Below, one piece after another: positions 1-7,183 of a stretch of DNA of 64,000 nucleotides. Within the stretch, counting starts at the first letter, position 1; every line of letters begins with the position of its first letter. The notes under the pieces were generated by a model, which worked only from the letters and a program-made list of their open reading frames with translations, was not told the origin of the DNA and ran no database searches. A program made the position numbers and the translations under genes. This DNA comes from Poriferisodalis sp965204125 (GTDB lineage: Bacteria > Actinomycetota > Acidimicrobiia > Acidimicrobiales > Poriferisodalaceae), in contig NZ_OZ241968.1 of NCBI RefSeq assembly GCF_965204125.1, positions 1 to 64,000 of the forward strand. The letters run 5' to 3'.

Positions 1-863
1 TCGTGCTGGATCGCAAGGGCGCGCGCCGGGTATCGCCATTCATGGTCCCGATGATGATGCCGAACGCCCCTGGTGCGGCCATCTCCATGAGGTACGGCCT
101 CGCCGGGCCCTGCGAGGTGCTCACGACTGCATGTGCGGCAGGGACGCACTCGATCGGGTACGCGGCGCGGCTCATCCGCCTCGGCGTCGCCGATGTGATC
201 GTGGCCGGCGGCTGCGAGTCGGTGATGACGCCGGTGGGCACTGCCGGATTCGTCAACATGACCGCCCTGTCGAACAGCGGCATCTCGATGCCGTTCGACA
301 AGAACCGCGACGGCTTCATGATGACCGAGGGCGCCGCCACCCTGGTGCTCGAGGAATGGGACTCGGCTGTCGCGCGGGGTGCCACGATCTGGGGCGAGGT
401 GCTCGGCACCGCCTCGAATGCCGATGCCCACCACATCACCGCACCGGCGCCCGGCGGCGCAGGCGCGCTGCGCTGCATGCAGCTCGCCATCGATGACGCT
501 GGCCTCACGCCCGACGACATAGTCCACGTGAACGCGCACGGCACATCGACCCCGCTGAACGACGCAGCTGAAGCAGAAGCGCTCAACAAGCTGTTCGGGC
601 CCAACGGTCCGCTCGTGACCTCGACCAAGGGTGTGACGGGCCATGCGCTTGGCGCAGCAGGCGCGCTGGAGGCCATCGCCGTGCTGCTGGCGATGCACCA
701 CCGCAAGATCCCGGCGACGGCCGGCTGGACGACACCCGATCCTGAACTCGCGGAGTTCCGCTTGGTGACCGGTCAGGCGGCCGATTGGGAGCCAGGCCCC
801 TCGATCAGCAACTCATTCGGCTTCGGCGGCCATAACGGCTGCGTAGTGCTCGGCCCCGCCTGA
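1..863 (+). CDS. 3-oxoacyl-ACP synthase (KAS II/FabF type), 5' truncated
   Basis: C-terminal 287 or so residues of a thiolase-fold condensing enzyme that elongates acyl chains in fatty acid (or polyketide) synthesis. The catalytic triad of the family is visible: Cys in TTACAAGTHS, His in NAHGTSTPLND and His in TGHALGAAGALEA, followed by the usual glycine-rich SNSFGFGGHNG near the C-terminus. The window cuts off the N-terminal part, so the start codon is not seen. The stop is only 12 bases from the stop of the convergent next gene. FabF is the likeliest name, but a PKS-like or other KAS paralogue cannot be excluded without the N-terminus. Confidence 0.9.
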   Translation, partial: VLDRKGARRVSPFMVPMMMPNAPGAAISMRYGLAGPCEVLTTACAAGTHSIGYAARLIRLGVADVIVAGGCESVMTPVGTAGFVNMTALSNSGISMPFDKNRDGFMMTEGAATLVLEEWDSAVARGATIWGEVLGTASNADAHHITAPAPGGAGALRCMQLAIDDAGLTPDDIVHVNAHGTSTPLNDAAEAEALNKLFGPNGPLVTSTKGVTGHALGAAGALEAIAVLLAMHHRKIPATAGWTTPDPELAEFRLVTGQAADWEPGPSISNSFGFGGHNGCVVLGPA

Positions 864-875
864 GCGGGCACGCGA

Positions 876-2042
876 TTAGAGGCTGTCGTACGTGGCAGTC
901 TCGATGGCTTCGTACAGGGCGTACGAGCGCGGGTCTGCGAACGGCACCTGCTGGCTGATGTAACAGCCGGCCACCTGATTCTGCAGGTCGATCCAGAAGT
1001 ACGAGTTGGCCAGCCCCGCCCACATCAGGCCCCCAGCAGGGCGGCCCGTCGGCGCTGGCTCCTCGTTGATCTGGAACGTCAGGCCCCACGACTTCTCGAC
1101 ACCGGGGAAGAACTCGGCGTCGAACGAGTACGGCGGGATGGCCGTCGGGAGCATGGTGACACGCAGGTCGCCCATCGCGTTGCTGACCATCTGCGCATGC
1201 GTGCTCGGCGCCACCACCTGGTTCCCGTCGAGGCTGCCGCCGTTCAGCATCATGGCCAGGAAGCGGCAGTAGTCGTCGACGGTGGAGTACAGACCGCCGC
1301 CGCCCATCTCGAACTCGGGCTCCTGCGGGATCTCGAACGGCATCTCCACCAGCGAGCCGTCCTCCATCCGCGCTTGCATCGCCGAGATGCGGGAGCGCAT
1401 GTCGTCGCTGATCTTGAATGCAGTGTCGGTCATGCCCAGCGGCTCGAAGATGTTGTCGGCCATGTACTCGCCGAGCGACATCCCCGAGGCGGCCTCCACC
1501 ATCTGACCCGCGTGGTCGATGCCGGTGCCGTAGAACCAGCGATCGCCCGGGTCGAACAGCAGCGGGATGGTCAGCGTCTGCTTCTGGCACTCGATCACGC
1601 CCGGCGTGCCGGTCGCCTCTTCGTACTGGCCGAGCTCTGGGCTCCAGATGTCGTACCCCATGCCGGCGGTATGGGTCAGCAGGTGACGCAGCGTGATGTC
1701 GCCGTTGCGGGCACGGGTGACCGGGTTGCCGTCGTCGTCGAACCCGGTCAGCACGTCGAGTTCGCCGAGCAGCGGGAGTACCTCTTTGCCTGGGCTGTCG
1801 AGCGAGAGCTTGCCCTGCTCCACGAGCTGCATCGCCGCCGTACCGGTGATGGCCTTGGTCATCGAGGCGATCCAGCACACGGTGTCAGTCGACATCGGAA
1901 CGGCGCTGTCGGCGCCGCGGGTGCCAGCCGCAGCCGAGCAGATCTCGCCGTCGGCACTGATGACCTTGGCCACGGCGCCCACCACGTCGCCGTCGGCGAC
2001 GCCCCGGTCGAGAATCCCTTGAACTGTGTCTCCGAGCGACAT
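876..2042 (-). CDS. Serine hydrolase, beta-lactamase/esterase (class C fold) family
   Basis: 388-residue protein of the beta-lactamase/D-alanyl-D-alanine carboxypeptidase/EstB superfamily. The nucleophile motif SxxK is seen as ASMTK about 60 residues in, and a YGTG (equivalent of the class C YxN) in DRWFYGTGIDHAG. There is no signal peptide, which favours a cytoplasmic esterase over a true beta-lactamase. Start chosen at the ATG preceded by a strong AGGAGGT ribosome site. Substrate unknown; neighbours give no strong hint. Confidence 0.85.
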   Translation of the reverse strand: MSLGDTVQGILDRGVADGDVVGAVAKVISADGEICSAAAGTRGADSAVPMSTDTVCWIASMTKAITGTAAMQLVEQGKLSLDSPGKEVLPLLGELDVLTGFDDDGNPVTRARNGDITLRHLLTHTAGMGYDIWSPELGQYEEATGTPGVIECQKQTLTIPLLFDPGDRWFYGTGIDHAGQMVEAASGMSLGEYMADNIFEPLGMTDTAFKISDDMRSRISAMQARMEDGSLVEMPFEIPQEPEFEMGGGGLYSTVDDYCRFLAMMLNGGSLDGNQVVAPSTHAQMVSNAMGDLRVTMLPTAIPPYSFDAEFFPGVEKSWGLTFQINEEPAPTGRPAGGLMWAGLANSYFWIDLQNQVAGCYISQQVPFADPRSYALYEAIETATYDSL

Positions 2043-2157
2043 GTGCGACCTCCTGATCAGCCTGATGCAGCGCCGGAACGGGCTTGTTGCAGCGCTGCGA
2101 GCGCGACGCTAGTTGGCTACCGAACGGTGCAGAACGCCTGCCATACGCTTCCACGCC

Positions 2158-3390
2158 ATGGCGTTGCGCCGCGCTGGTTCACTCATTGCGACACTTGCCT
2201 TTCTGGCGGTGGCGTGCAGCACCAGCCCCGTGCGAGTCGTGCCTCCCCCTCCCAAATCAACCGAGGCTCCGGCGATCGCTCAGCCGGCAACCACCGAAGC
2301 CGGGTCCGGTGGTGCATTGGGCGAAGTCACACTGTCGACCGCCTCCGCCACGTCAGCCGCATCAACGACTGCTGCAGCAACCTCGACGACTGCCGTCATG
2401 CCCACAACGACACAACCGGATCTGACGTGGACGCTGCTGGCGGGTGGCGACGTGCTGATGGACCGCAGCGAAGCAGCCGGCGTCGAGCCATTCGGCGGCA
2501 TTGAGCCGCCTCTGGGAACAGCAGACATAGCGGTCGTGAACGTGGAGATGGTCATCAGCGAGCGTGGTGAGCCCGCCGACAAGAAGTACGTATTCCGGGC
2601 GCCGCCTTCGGCGGCCGAGCGGATCGCTGCGGCCGGGGTGGATGTGGCCAACCTCGCGAACAACCACGCCATGGACTACGGCCCCGACGCACTGGTCGAC
2701 ACGGTCGACGTCCTCGAGGCCAACGGCGTGATAGCGCTCGGCGCGGGCGCGACCAGCGGCGATGCGTACGGGCATCGGGTGATCGAGGTGCGCCCCGGTG
2801 TGCGCGTTGCGTTCGTGGGCGCCTCGATGGTGGTGCCGCTCGGGTTTCCGGCTACCCAGACCCGTCCGGGCATTGCGTCGGCGTACCAGCGCGACCGCGT
2901 GCTCGCCAACGTACGGGTGGCTGCGAGCGAGGCCGACGTGGTGATCGCCGTGCTCCATTGGGGCATCGAGCGCATGACCTGCCCGGAGGGTCGTCAGCGC
3001 GACTTCGCCTTCGAGCTGCTGCACAACGGTGCCGACGCCGTCATCGGCCACCACCCCCACGTGCTGCAGCCAGTCGTGTTCGACGACGGCAAGCTCGTGG
3101 CCTACTCGCTCGGCAACTTCGTGTGGCACTACCGGTCGGGCATCACCGGTGACACCGGCGTGCTGCAGATCGACTTCGACGGTGCCGAGATCGTGGGCTG
3201 GTCGTTCCACCCGCACCTGCTCGACATCAACGGAGCGCCCGTGCCTGCCGTTGAAGGCGCTCGGGTCGATCGGATCAACGACATCGTGTCGGGCGACTGC
3301 GCCCGACACCAGCCGCCCCCGACCACCGCGGCGCCGGAACCTGAGGCAGACCCCGAGGACGAAGTCGAGTCAGACGACGAGAGCGAGTAG
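2158..3390 (+). CDS. CapA-like metallophosphatase-fold lipoprotein
   Basis: Poly-gamma-glutamate capsule synthesis protein CapA family. After a signal peptide ending in a lipobox (LAVAC) comes a roughly 70-residue Ser/Thr/Ala/Pro-rich linker and then the calcineurin-like CapA domain. Its motifs are AGGDVLMDR, NVEMVIS, LANNHAMDYG, HWGIE and GHHPHVLQP, and the conserved His and Asn residues fit metal binding. The tail is acidic (Asp/Glu-rich). The reading frame is open further upstream to a TTG, but the ATG at 2158 starts a normal lipoprotein leader. Probably anchored outside the membrane. No capB/capC neighbours are present, so a role in polyglutamate synthesis is not shown. Confidence 0.85.
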   Translation: MALRRAGSLIATLAFLAVACSTSPVRVVPPPPKSTEAPAIAQPATTEAGSGGALGEVTLSTASATSAASTTAAATSTTAVMPTTTQPDLTWTLLAGGDVLMDRSEAAGVEPFGGIEPPLGTADIAVVNVEMVISERGEPADKKYVFRAPPSAAERIAAAGVDVANLANNHAMDYGPDALVDTVDVLEANGVIALGAGATSGDAYGHRVIEVRPGVRVAFVGASMVVPLGFPATQTRPGIASAYQRDRVLANVRVAASEADVVIAVLHWGIERMTCPEGRQRDFAFELLHNGADAVIGHHPHVLQPVVFDDGKLVAYSLGNFVWHYRSGITGDTGVLQIDFDGAEIVGWSFHPHLLDINGAPVPAVEGARVDRINDIVSGDCARHQPPPTTAAPEPEADPEDEVESDDESE

Positions 3391-3396
3391 CGCGCC

Positions 3397-3516
3397 TCAG
3401 GCGAGCACTTCGGCCGCGGCGAGATCGGCGATCCGGTCGGCGTCGTAGCCCAGGAACTCGGTGAGCACCTCGTAGTTGTCCTCGCCGTGGCACGGCCCGC
3501 CCCGCCACACCAACGG
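3397..3516. repeat. Left copy of 120-bp direct repeat flanking the island
   Basis: Direct repeat with 9513-9632, aligned from the stop codons; I count about 10 mismatches in 120 bases. Longest identical runs are about 20 nt (for example 3437-3456). Both copies lie in the same orientation and bracket the AT-richer gene block 3.55-9.5 kb, which is the pattern left by insertion or recombination at the 3' end of a gene. Confidence 0.8.
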
Positions 3517-3546
3517 TGTCTTCACGTAGCGCACATCTGGCAAAGG
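3397..3546 (-). pseudogene. Remnant: C-terminal end of a CaiB/BaiF CoA-transferase gene
   Basis: Read on the minus strand this encodes about 49 residues ending in a proper stop: ...KTPLVWRGGPCHGEDNYEV and onward to DLAAAEVLA. It matches the last 39 codons of the intact CoA transferase that ends at 9513 (about 110 of 120 nt identical), then diverges. There is no start, and upstream the frame soon meets a stop near 3582. It is therefore the displaced 3' end of a CoA-transferase gene left at the outer edge of the defence island. It may be a cut-down paralogue or the old 3' end of the gene now completed on the other side. Confidence 0.8.
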
Positions 3547-3593
3547 TGGTTCCGGCGAGCATGCCCCCTTCATCGATACGTCTCAGCAGCAAA

Positions 3594-4622
3594 ATGTCCC
3601 GAGCTTCAGGGAAGGCACGGGATACCATCATCGCTGTGTCGCAACCGGCTTCTCTAGGACCCCGGCAAGGTCCTGCCAAGGGCTACGCGACACCCAATGG
3701 GTTGATGCTCACGTCCACCATCGAAGAAGCTCTATCGAGCCAGCAAATGCAGCAGGTCAAGGGCAAAATCGACTTAATCCTGACTTCACCCCCATTTCCC
3801 CTCAACCGCAAAAAGAGCTACGGCAACTTGACGGGTTCAGAATACGTAAATTGGCTTCGCAAACTGGCCCCGCCATTGACGCGCCTCCTGGCTCCCAACG
3901 GCTCCATAGTCCTCGAAATCGGCAATGCATGGGAGCCGGGAAAACCGGCAATGTCAACGCTACCTCTAAAAGCACTCCTGGAATTCCAAGAAGCAGCCAA
4001 TCTGCACCTATGCCAACAGTTTGTAGGTCACAATCCAGCTCGTCTACCTGGGCCCGCCCAATGGGTCACCATAAAACGAGTACGGGTTAAGGATTCCTTC
4101 ACCAATATATGGTGGCTTTCAAAGACACCCCACCCTAAAGCCGATAACAGACGAGTACTGCGACCATACAGTGAATCCATGAAGCGTCTTCTCAAAAGGC
4201 GCGACTATAATCGAAGCACTCGACCGTCGGGTCACAACATCAGTGGTGACACATTTCTTGCCGATAATGGCGGGGCAATTCCATCCAACGTGCTCGAATA
4301 TGCGAACACGCAATCAACCGACCCCTACCGGCAGTATTGTATCGATAATGATCTACCCATACACCCAGCTCGCATGCAGCTAGGTATTATTCAATTCTTC
4401 GTAGAATTCTTGACGGAGCCTGGTGATCTCGTGCTCGATCCTTTTGGCGGCAGCAACTCTACAGGTGCCGTCGCCGAAGATCTCGGCCGTCGGTGGCTAA
4501 CGGTAGAACCGAACGCTGATTATGTCGCCGGCTCGATCGGAAGATTTACACAGCACAGTCTTCTGAATCACTCGGCGCAAGCATATCATCCAAGAACTGC
4601 TCCAAATTTAGCTCATTCGTGA
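3594..4622 (+). CDS. Site-specific DNA methyltransferase (class beta, N4-cytosine/N6-adenine type)
   Basis: About 342 residues. Motif IV reads LTSPPFPL near the N-terminus and the AdoMet-binding motif I reads DPFGGSNSTG near the C-terminus. This order (IV before I) defines the class beta amino-methyltransferases, and a (T/S)SPPF motif is most common in N4-cytosine enzymes, though N6-adenine is possible. The frame is open from 3516; I prefer the ATG at 3594, and a GTG at 3636 also fits. Its last 77 bases overlap the end of the convergent small gene. Likely the self-marking modification enzyme of the island; the recognition site cannot be read from sequence. Confidence 0.85.
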   Translation: MSRASGKARDTIIAVSQPASLGPRQGPAKGYATPNGLMLTSTIEEALSSQQMQQVKGKIDLILTSPPFPLNRKKSYGNLTGSEYVNWLRKLAPPLTRLLAPNGSIVLEIGNAWEPGKPAMSTLPLKALLEFQEAANLHLCQQFVGHNPARLPGPAQWVTIKRVRVKDSFTNIWWLSKTPHPKADNRRVLRPYSESMKRLLKRRDYNRSTRPSGHNISGDTFLADNGGAIPSNVLEYANTQSTDPYRQYCIDNDLPIHPARMQLGIIQFFVEFLTEPGDLVLDPFGGSNSTGAVAEDLGRRWLTVEPNADYVAGSIGRFTQHSLLNHSAQAYHPRTAPNLAHS

Positions 4623-4986
4623 CCAACTGCTTATGCAGGAAGCTGATCCCTGCGATTGCCAAGTACTGCGATTGCCGATACGGATCAGCGCCGTATTCCG
4701 GACGATGACACCTAATCATCTTCGCTAGAGTACCTTCTGCTGTATCGAGGCGCGCTATGTTCTCGGTTTCTAACTCGGGGCCTGCGACTACCCGAAACTT
4801 ATTCACCAGTCGCTGCCGCTTCATGGCATCAGTGACTGTTACTCCCCTGGCCAGCGCTATGGCGACACCCCAACGGTACAAATCTGCTTCCTCACGGAAA
4901 TAGGGGACTTTGTCCAGAATATCGGTAATCTGCTCATTTGCCGTCTCGCTGAGTCCAACTTGCGCAAGGTCATCATTGTCTGCCAT
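4546..4986 (-). CDS. Small protein of the defence operon (DndE-like in size and position)
   Basis: 146 residues, acidic at both ends, predicted mostly helical, with no catalytic motif I recognise. Its ATG overlaps the stop of the DndD-like gene (TGATG), so it is probably translated by coupling and made in step with it. A segment RWGVAIALARG follows a helical N-terminal part. In Dnd systems a small DNA-binding protein (DndE) follows dndD, and position and size here are similar, but I see no firm sequence match. Last gene of the operon, overlapping the convergent methyltransferase 3' end by 77 bases. The frame is also open one codon earlier (TTG). Confidence 0.65.
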   Translation of the reverse strand: MADNDDLAQVGLSETANEQITDILDKVPYFREEADLYRWGVAIALARGVTVTDAMKRQRLVNKFRVVAGPELETENIARLDTAEGTLAKMIRCHRPEYGADPYRQSQYLAIAGISFLHKQLVTNELNLEQFLDDMLAPSDSEDCAV

Positions 4987-6953
4987 CAAACTGACTCCGT
5001 TACTGAACTGCCTTCAAATTCATCAAACGTGATGTGATAACTTCTCGAAGGGGTGATTCCCTGTGCAGCAATTTCTTCCGCCGTATACTCACCGGAGTGA
5101 ACCATAAGTACTGTTTGCTGCGGTAGAGTGCCTACCCATTTTAGAATTCGACTACGGTTGCCGCGGTCGATCCGGCCGGCTGGAGTATCCATCACCATCG
5201 GCGCATCATGCACTGCCGCCCGATTGAGTCCGCCAATAAGCGCCAGCGTCACCAGTTGCTGTCCTCCCGCAGATGGAATTGGCATGATGTCGCCGTTATC
5301 ATCTACCGGAGAAACACGATAATCCTCGTCGATGCGAATCGCTCCTGAGCTTTCATCTGCCATAAGACGCTGGAATACTTCGCTCGCTCCGTCTTCGACT
5401 CGTGAACGCGCTTGTTCGCGAAACCCTATCAATGCTGATCGCATCGCGTTCACTGCTATTCGTGCTGCCTGTGCTTGACGTTGGATGCTAGGATCAATTG
5501 AAATTCTATTGATCTGAGCCTGTAGCTTCTCGATTAGCGCGTCCTGTTCGTCTAGATCAGACTGCGTGGCTTCAATGTAGCCTTCGGTATTCGTAATGTT
5601 GTCGTTGATATCCACTAGTCGCTGCATTTCAGCTTCGAGATCGCTTCGCGGTCGATCACTATGTTGTCGACGCAATGACTCGGCTTCATTGCCATCCGCA
5701 TAGATCTCCGAGATGAGATCTAGACGGTGGTTTTCAAGGCTGTTCAGCAGCTCACGTCCGCCGGACGGACGAAACTCCTCTAGTGCCTCAAGGCGGTCAA
5801 ACCAATCACGTAGCGATGCAATGGCTTGATCCGCCTGTTGATCACCGGAAATTGAAGTGGCCTGACGTTCAATATACTCGGAGGCAACCTCATCTAGCTC
5901 ATGGCCGCACAGTTCGCAAAATCCCTGAAGCACTGATTTCTCAACCAGACGTTCAATCGAACCTTCGATCCCGGTCGCGAGGAATTCTTGAATGCGTCGG
6001 TCTGTCTGGTCTCGCAACTCTTCATTTGCGTTAGATAGAGCTATCCAATACTGCTCCGAAACAATGGCTTGCATTTGTCGCTCAGTCTCTTCGCGCTTCT
6101 CCGTGTTCCGGGATACGTTTTGTTCAAGAGTCGAAAGGCGGCCCAGTTCTCCTGAGAATTCAACGAGTGCACCATACCTCGATTGGATTTCAGCGGCCTG
6201 GGTCTTCCAATCCTCCACTTGGTCCCGGTATTGCACTATCTCAGATGTCAATTCAGACGACCTATGGCGCGCTTCTTGAAGCTGGTCAGCTAAGCGGTTT
6301 TCTCTCTGTTCCTTGCGTACCAAGCTTGCTTGAGCCTCGCCGGCTTCCTTCGCGATAGAGTCCATTTCCGAATAGAGCCTCAAGGCCGCCGTCCCAACCG
6401 TCAACTCGACAGCTGCCTTTACGCGCCTATCCTTCTCTTGAGGATCCTCTAGCCATCGCTCGTACTGAGACAGTAGTTCACCATCGAAGAAATAGAACTG
6501 AGATGCATCACGATGCAATACTTGATTGATTCGCTGAGGAATCTCTTGCCGTACAATCTGGCTGTCGTCAATTTGCAAGAACACTTCTTCGGGACCAGGC
6601 TCCCCACCTCCCTCGGGGGCAGATCTAATGCTGCGGTCCAGCCGCCATTCATTGCCTTGATGTGTCCATTCCAGGGACACTTGCATGTGCCACGTCTCGG
6701 CATCTGCAGCACGATTGTTGACCAACACGTTGTTATCGGCGCCATACGCGTCATACACTGGAATCATCTCGCCACGTCTGCCAATGGCGCGGCCATACAG
6801 GCACCAGTTCAGCGCCAAAAAGAGTGCGGTCTTCCCAGACATATTTTCGCCGAAAAGAACTACTAGGCCGCCGTCCTCGCCGCAGTCGAGTTCCAACTGA
6901 TGACGGCCAAAATATGATCGAAAATTCTCGAGCGTAATTCGCTTCAGCCTCAT
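4986..6953 (-). CDS. DndD-like SMC/Rad50-type ATPase
   Basis: 655 residues. N-terminal half of an ABC ATPase head with Walker A FGENMSGKTALF (residues 35-42), then a family hallmark YFFDGE near 155. A long coiled coil (about 195-500) is interrupted by a CxxC (Cys346/Cys349, FCELCGHE) like a zinc hook. The C-terminal half of the head has signature SAGGQQLVTLALIGG and Walker B VMDTPAGRID. This is the plan of DndD, RecF and Rad50 proteins. In Dnd and related defence systems the ATPase drives DNA handling together with a nuclease or helicase. The start ATG overlaps the previous stop (ATGA). The Met in the Walker A loop (GENMSGKT) is unusual but keeps the essential GKT. Confidence 0.85.
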   Translation of the reverse strand: MRLKRITLENFRSYFGRHQLELDCGEDGGLVVLFGENMSGKTALFLALNWCLYGRAIGRRGEMIPVYDAYGADNNVLVNNRAADAETWHMQVSLEWTHQGNEWRLDRSIRSAPEGGGEPGPEEVFLQIDDSQIVRQEIPQRINQVLHRDASQFYFFDGELLSQYERWLEDPQEKDRRVKAAVELTVGTAALRLYSEMDSIAKEAGEAQASLVRKEQRENRLADQLQEARHRSSELTSEIVQYRDQVEDWKTQAAEIQSRYGALVEFSGELGRLSTLEQNVSRNTEKREETERQMQAIVSEQYWIALSNANEELRDQTDRRIQEFLATGIEGSIERLVEKSVLQGFCELCGHELDEVASEYIERQATSISGDQQADQAIASLRDWFDRLEALEEFRPSGGRELLNSLENHRLDLISEIYADGNEAESLRRQHSDRPRSDLEAEMQRLVDINDNITNTEGYIEATQSDLDEQDALIEKLQAQINRISIDPSIQRQAQAARIAVNAMRSALIGFREQARSRVEDGASEVFQRLMADESSGAIRIDEDYRVSPVDDNGDIMPIPSAGGQQLVTLALIGGLNRAAVHDAPMVMDTPAGRIDRGNRSRILKWVGTLPQQTVLMVHSGEYTAEEIAAQGITPSRSYHITFDEFEGSSVTESV

Positions 6954-7183
6954 GACTCCACCGCCTCTGCCACTGTGCGAATGTAGGCGCGGAACTGGCG
7001 GCGGAAGGCGGCCTTATCGATATCGAACTGATGCTGCCACGCAAGTCCGATTATTCTGTCGGCGAAATCGTCAGGTAGCCAGTCAAGCTCATCCTCTGAT
7101 TCCAAAATTGATCGCTGCAAGGCTTCGCGTACAATTCGACGCGCCTCTTCGCTTAGATCGTCAACTTCAGCCAATTCAGTCAC
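6950..7183 (-). CDS. Small coupled protein between helicase and ATPase
   Basis: 77 residues from a GTG start, no recognised domain, predicted helical and acidic at the N-terminus (VTELAEVDDLSEEARRIV) with a more basic C-terminal helix. The GTG lies inside the end of the helicase gene and its stop overlaps the ATPase start (ATGA), so all three are translationally coupled and probably form a complex. The frame is open up to 7249 inside the helicase gene, but the overlap makes the GTG at 7183 much more likely. Function unknown; an adaptor between helicase and ATPase is a guess. Confidence 0.65.
   Translation of the reverse strand: MTELAEVDDLSEEARRIVREALQRSILESEDELDWLPDDFADRIIGLAWQHQFDIDKAAFRRQFRAYIRTVAEAVES

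Noticed and set aside
1197..2504. Long open frames opposite the beta-lactamase-fold gene
   Set aside because: High-GC antisense shadow; His/Arg/Val-rich translation with no domain, while the other strand has clear motifs.
3275..3679. 134-codon minus-strand frame at the left island edge
   Set aside because: Wrong frame; the CoA-transferase remnant is read in another frame of the same strand.
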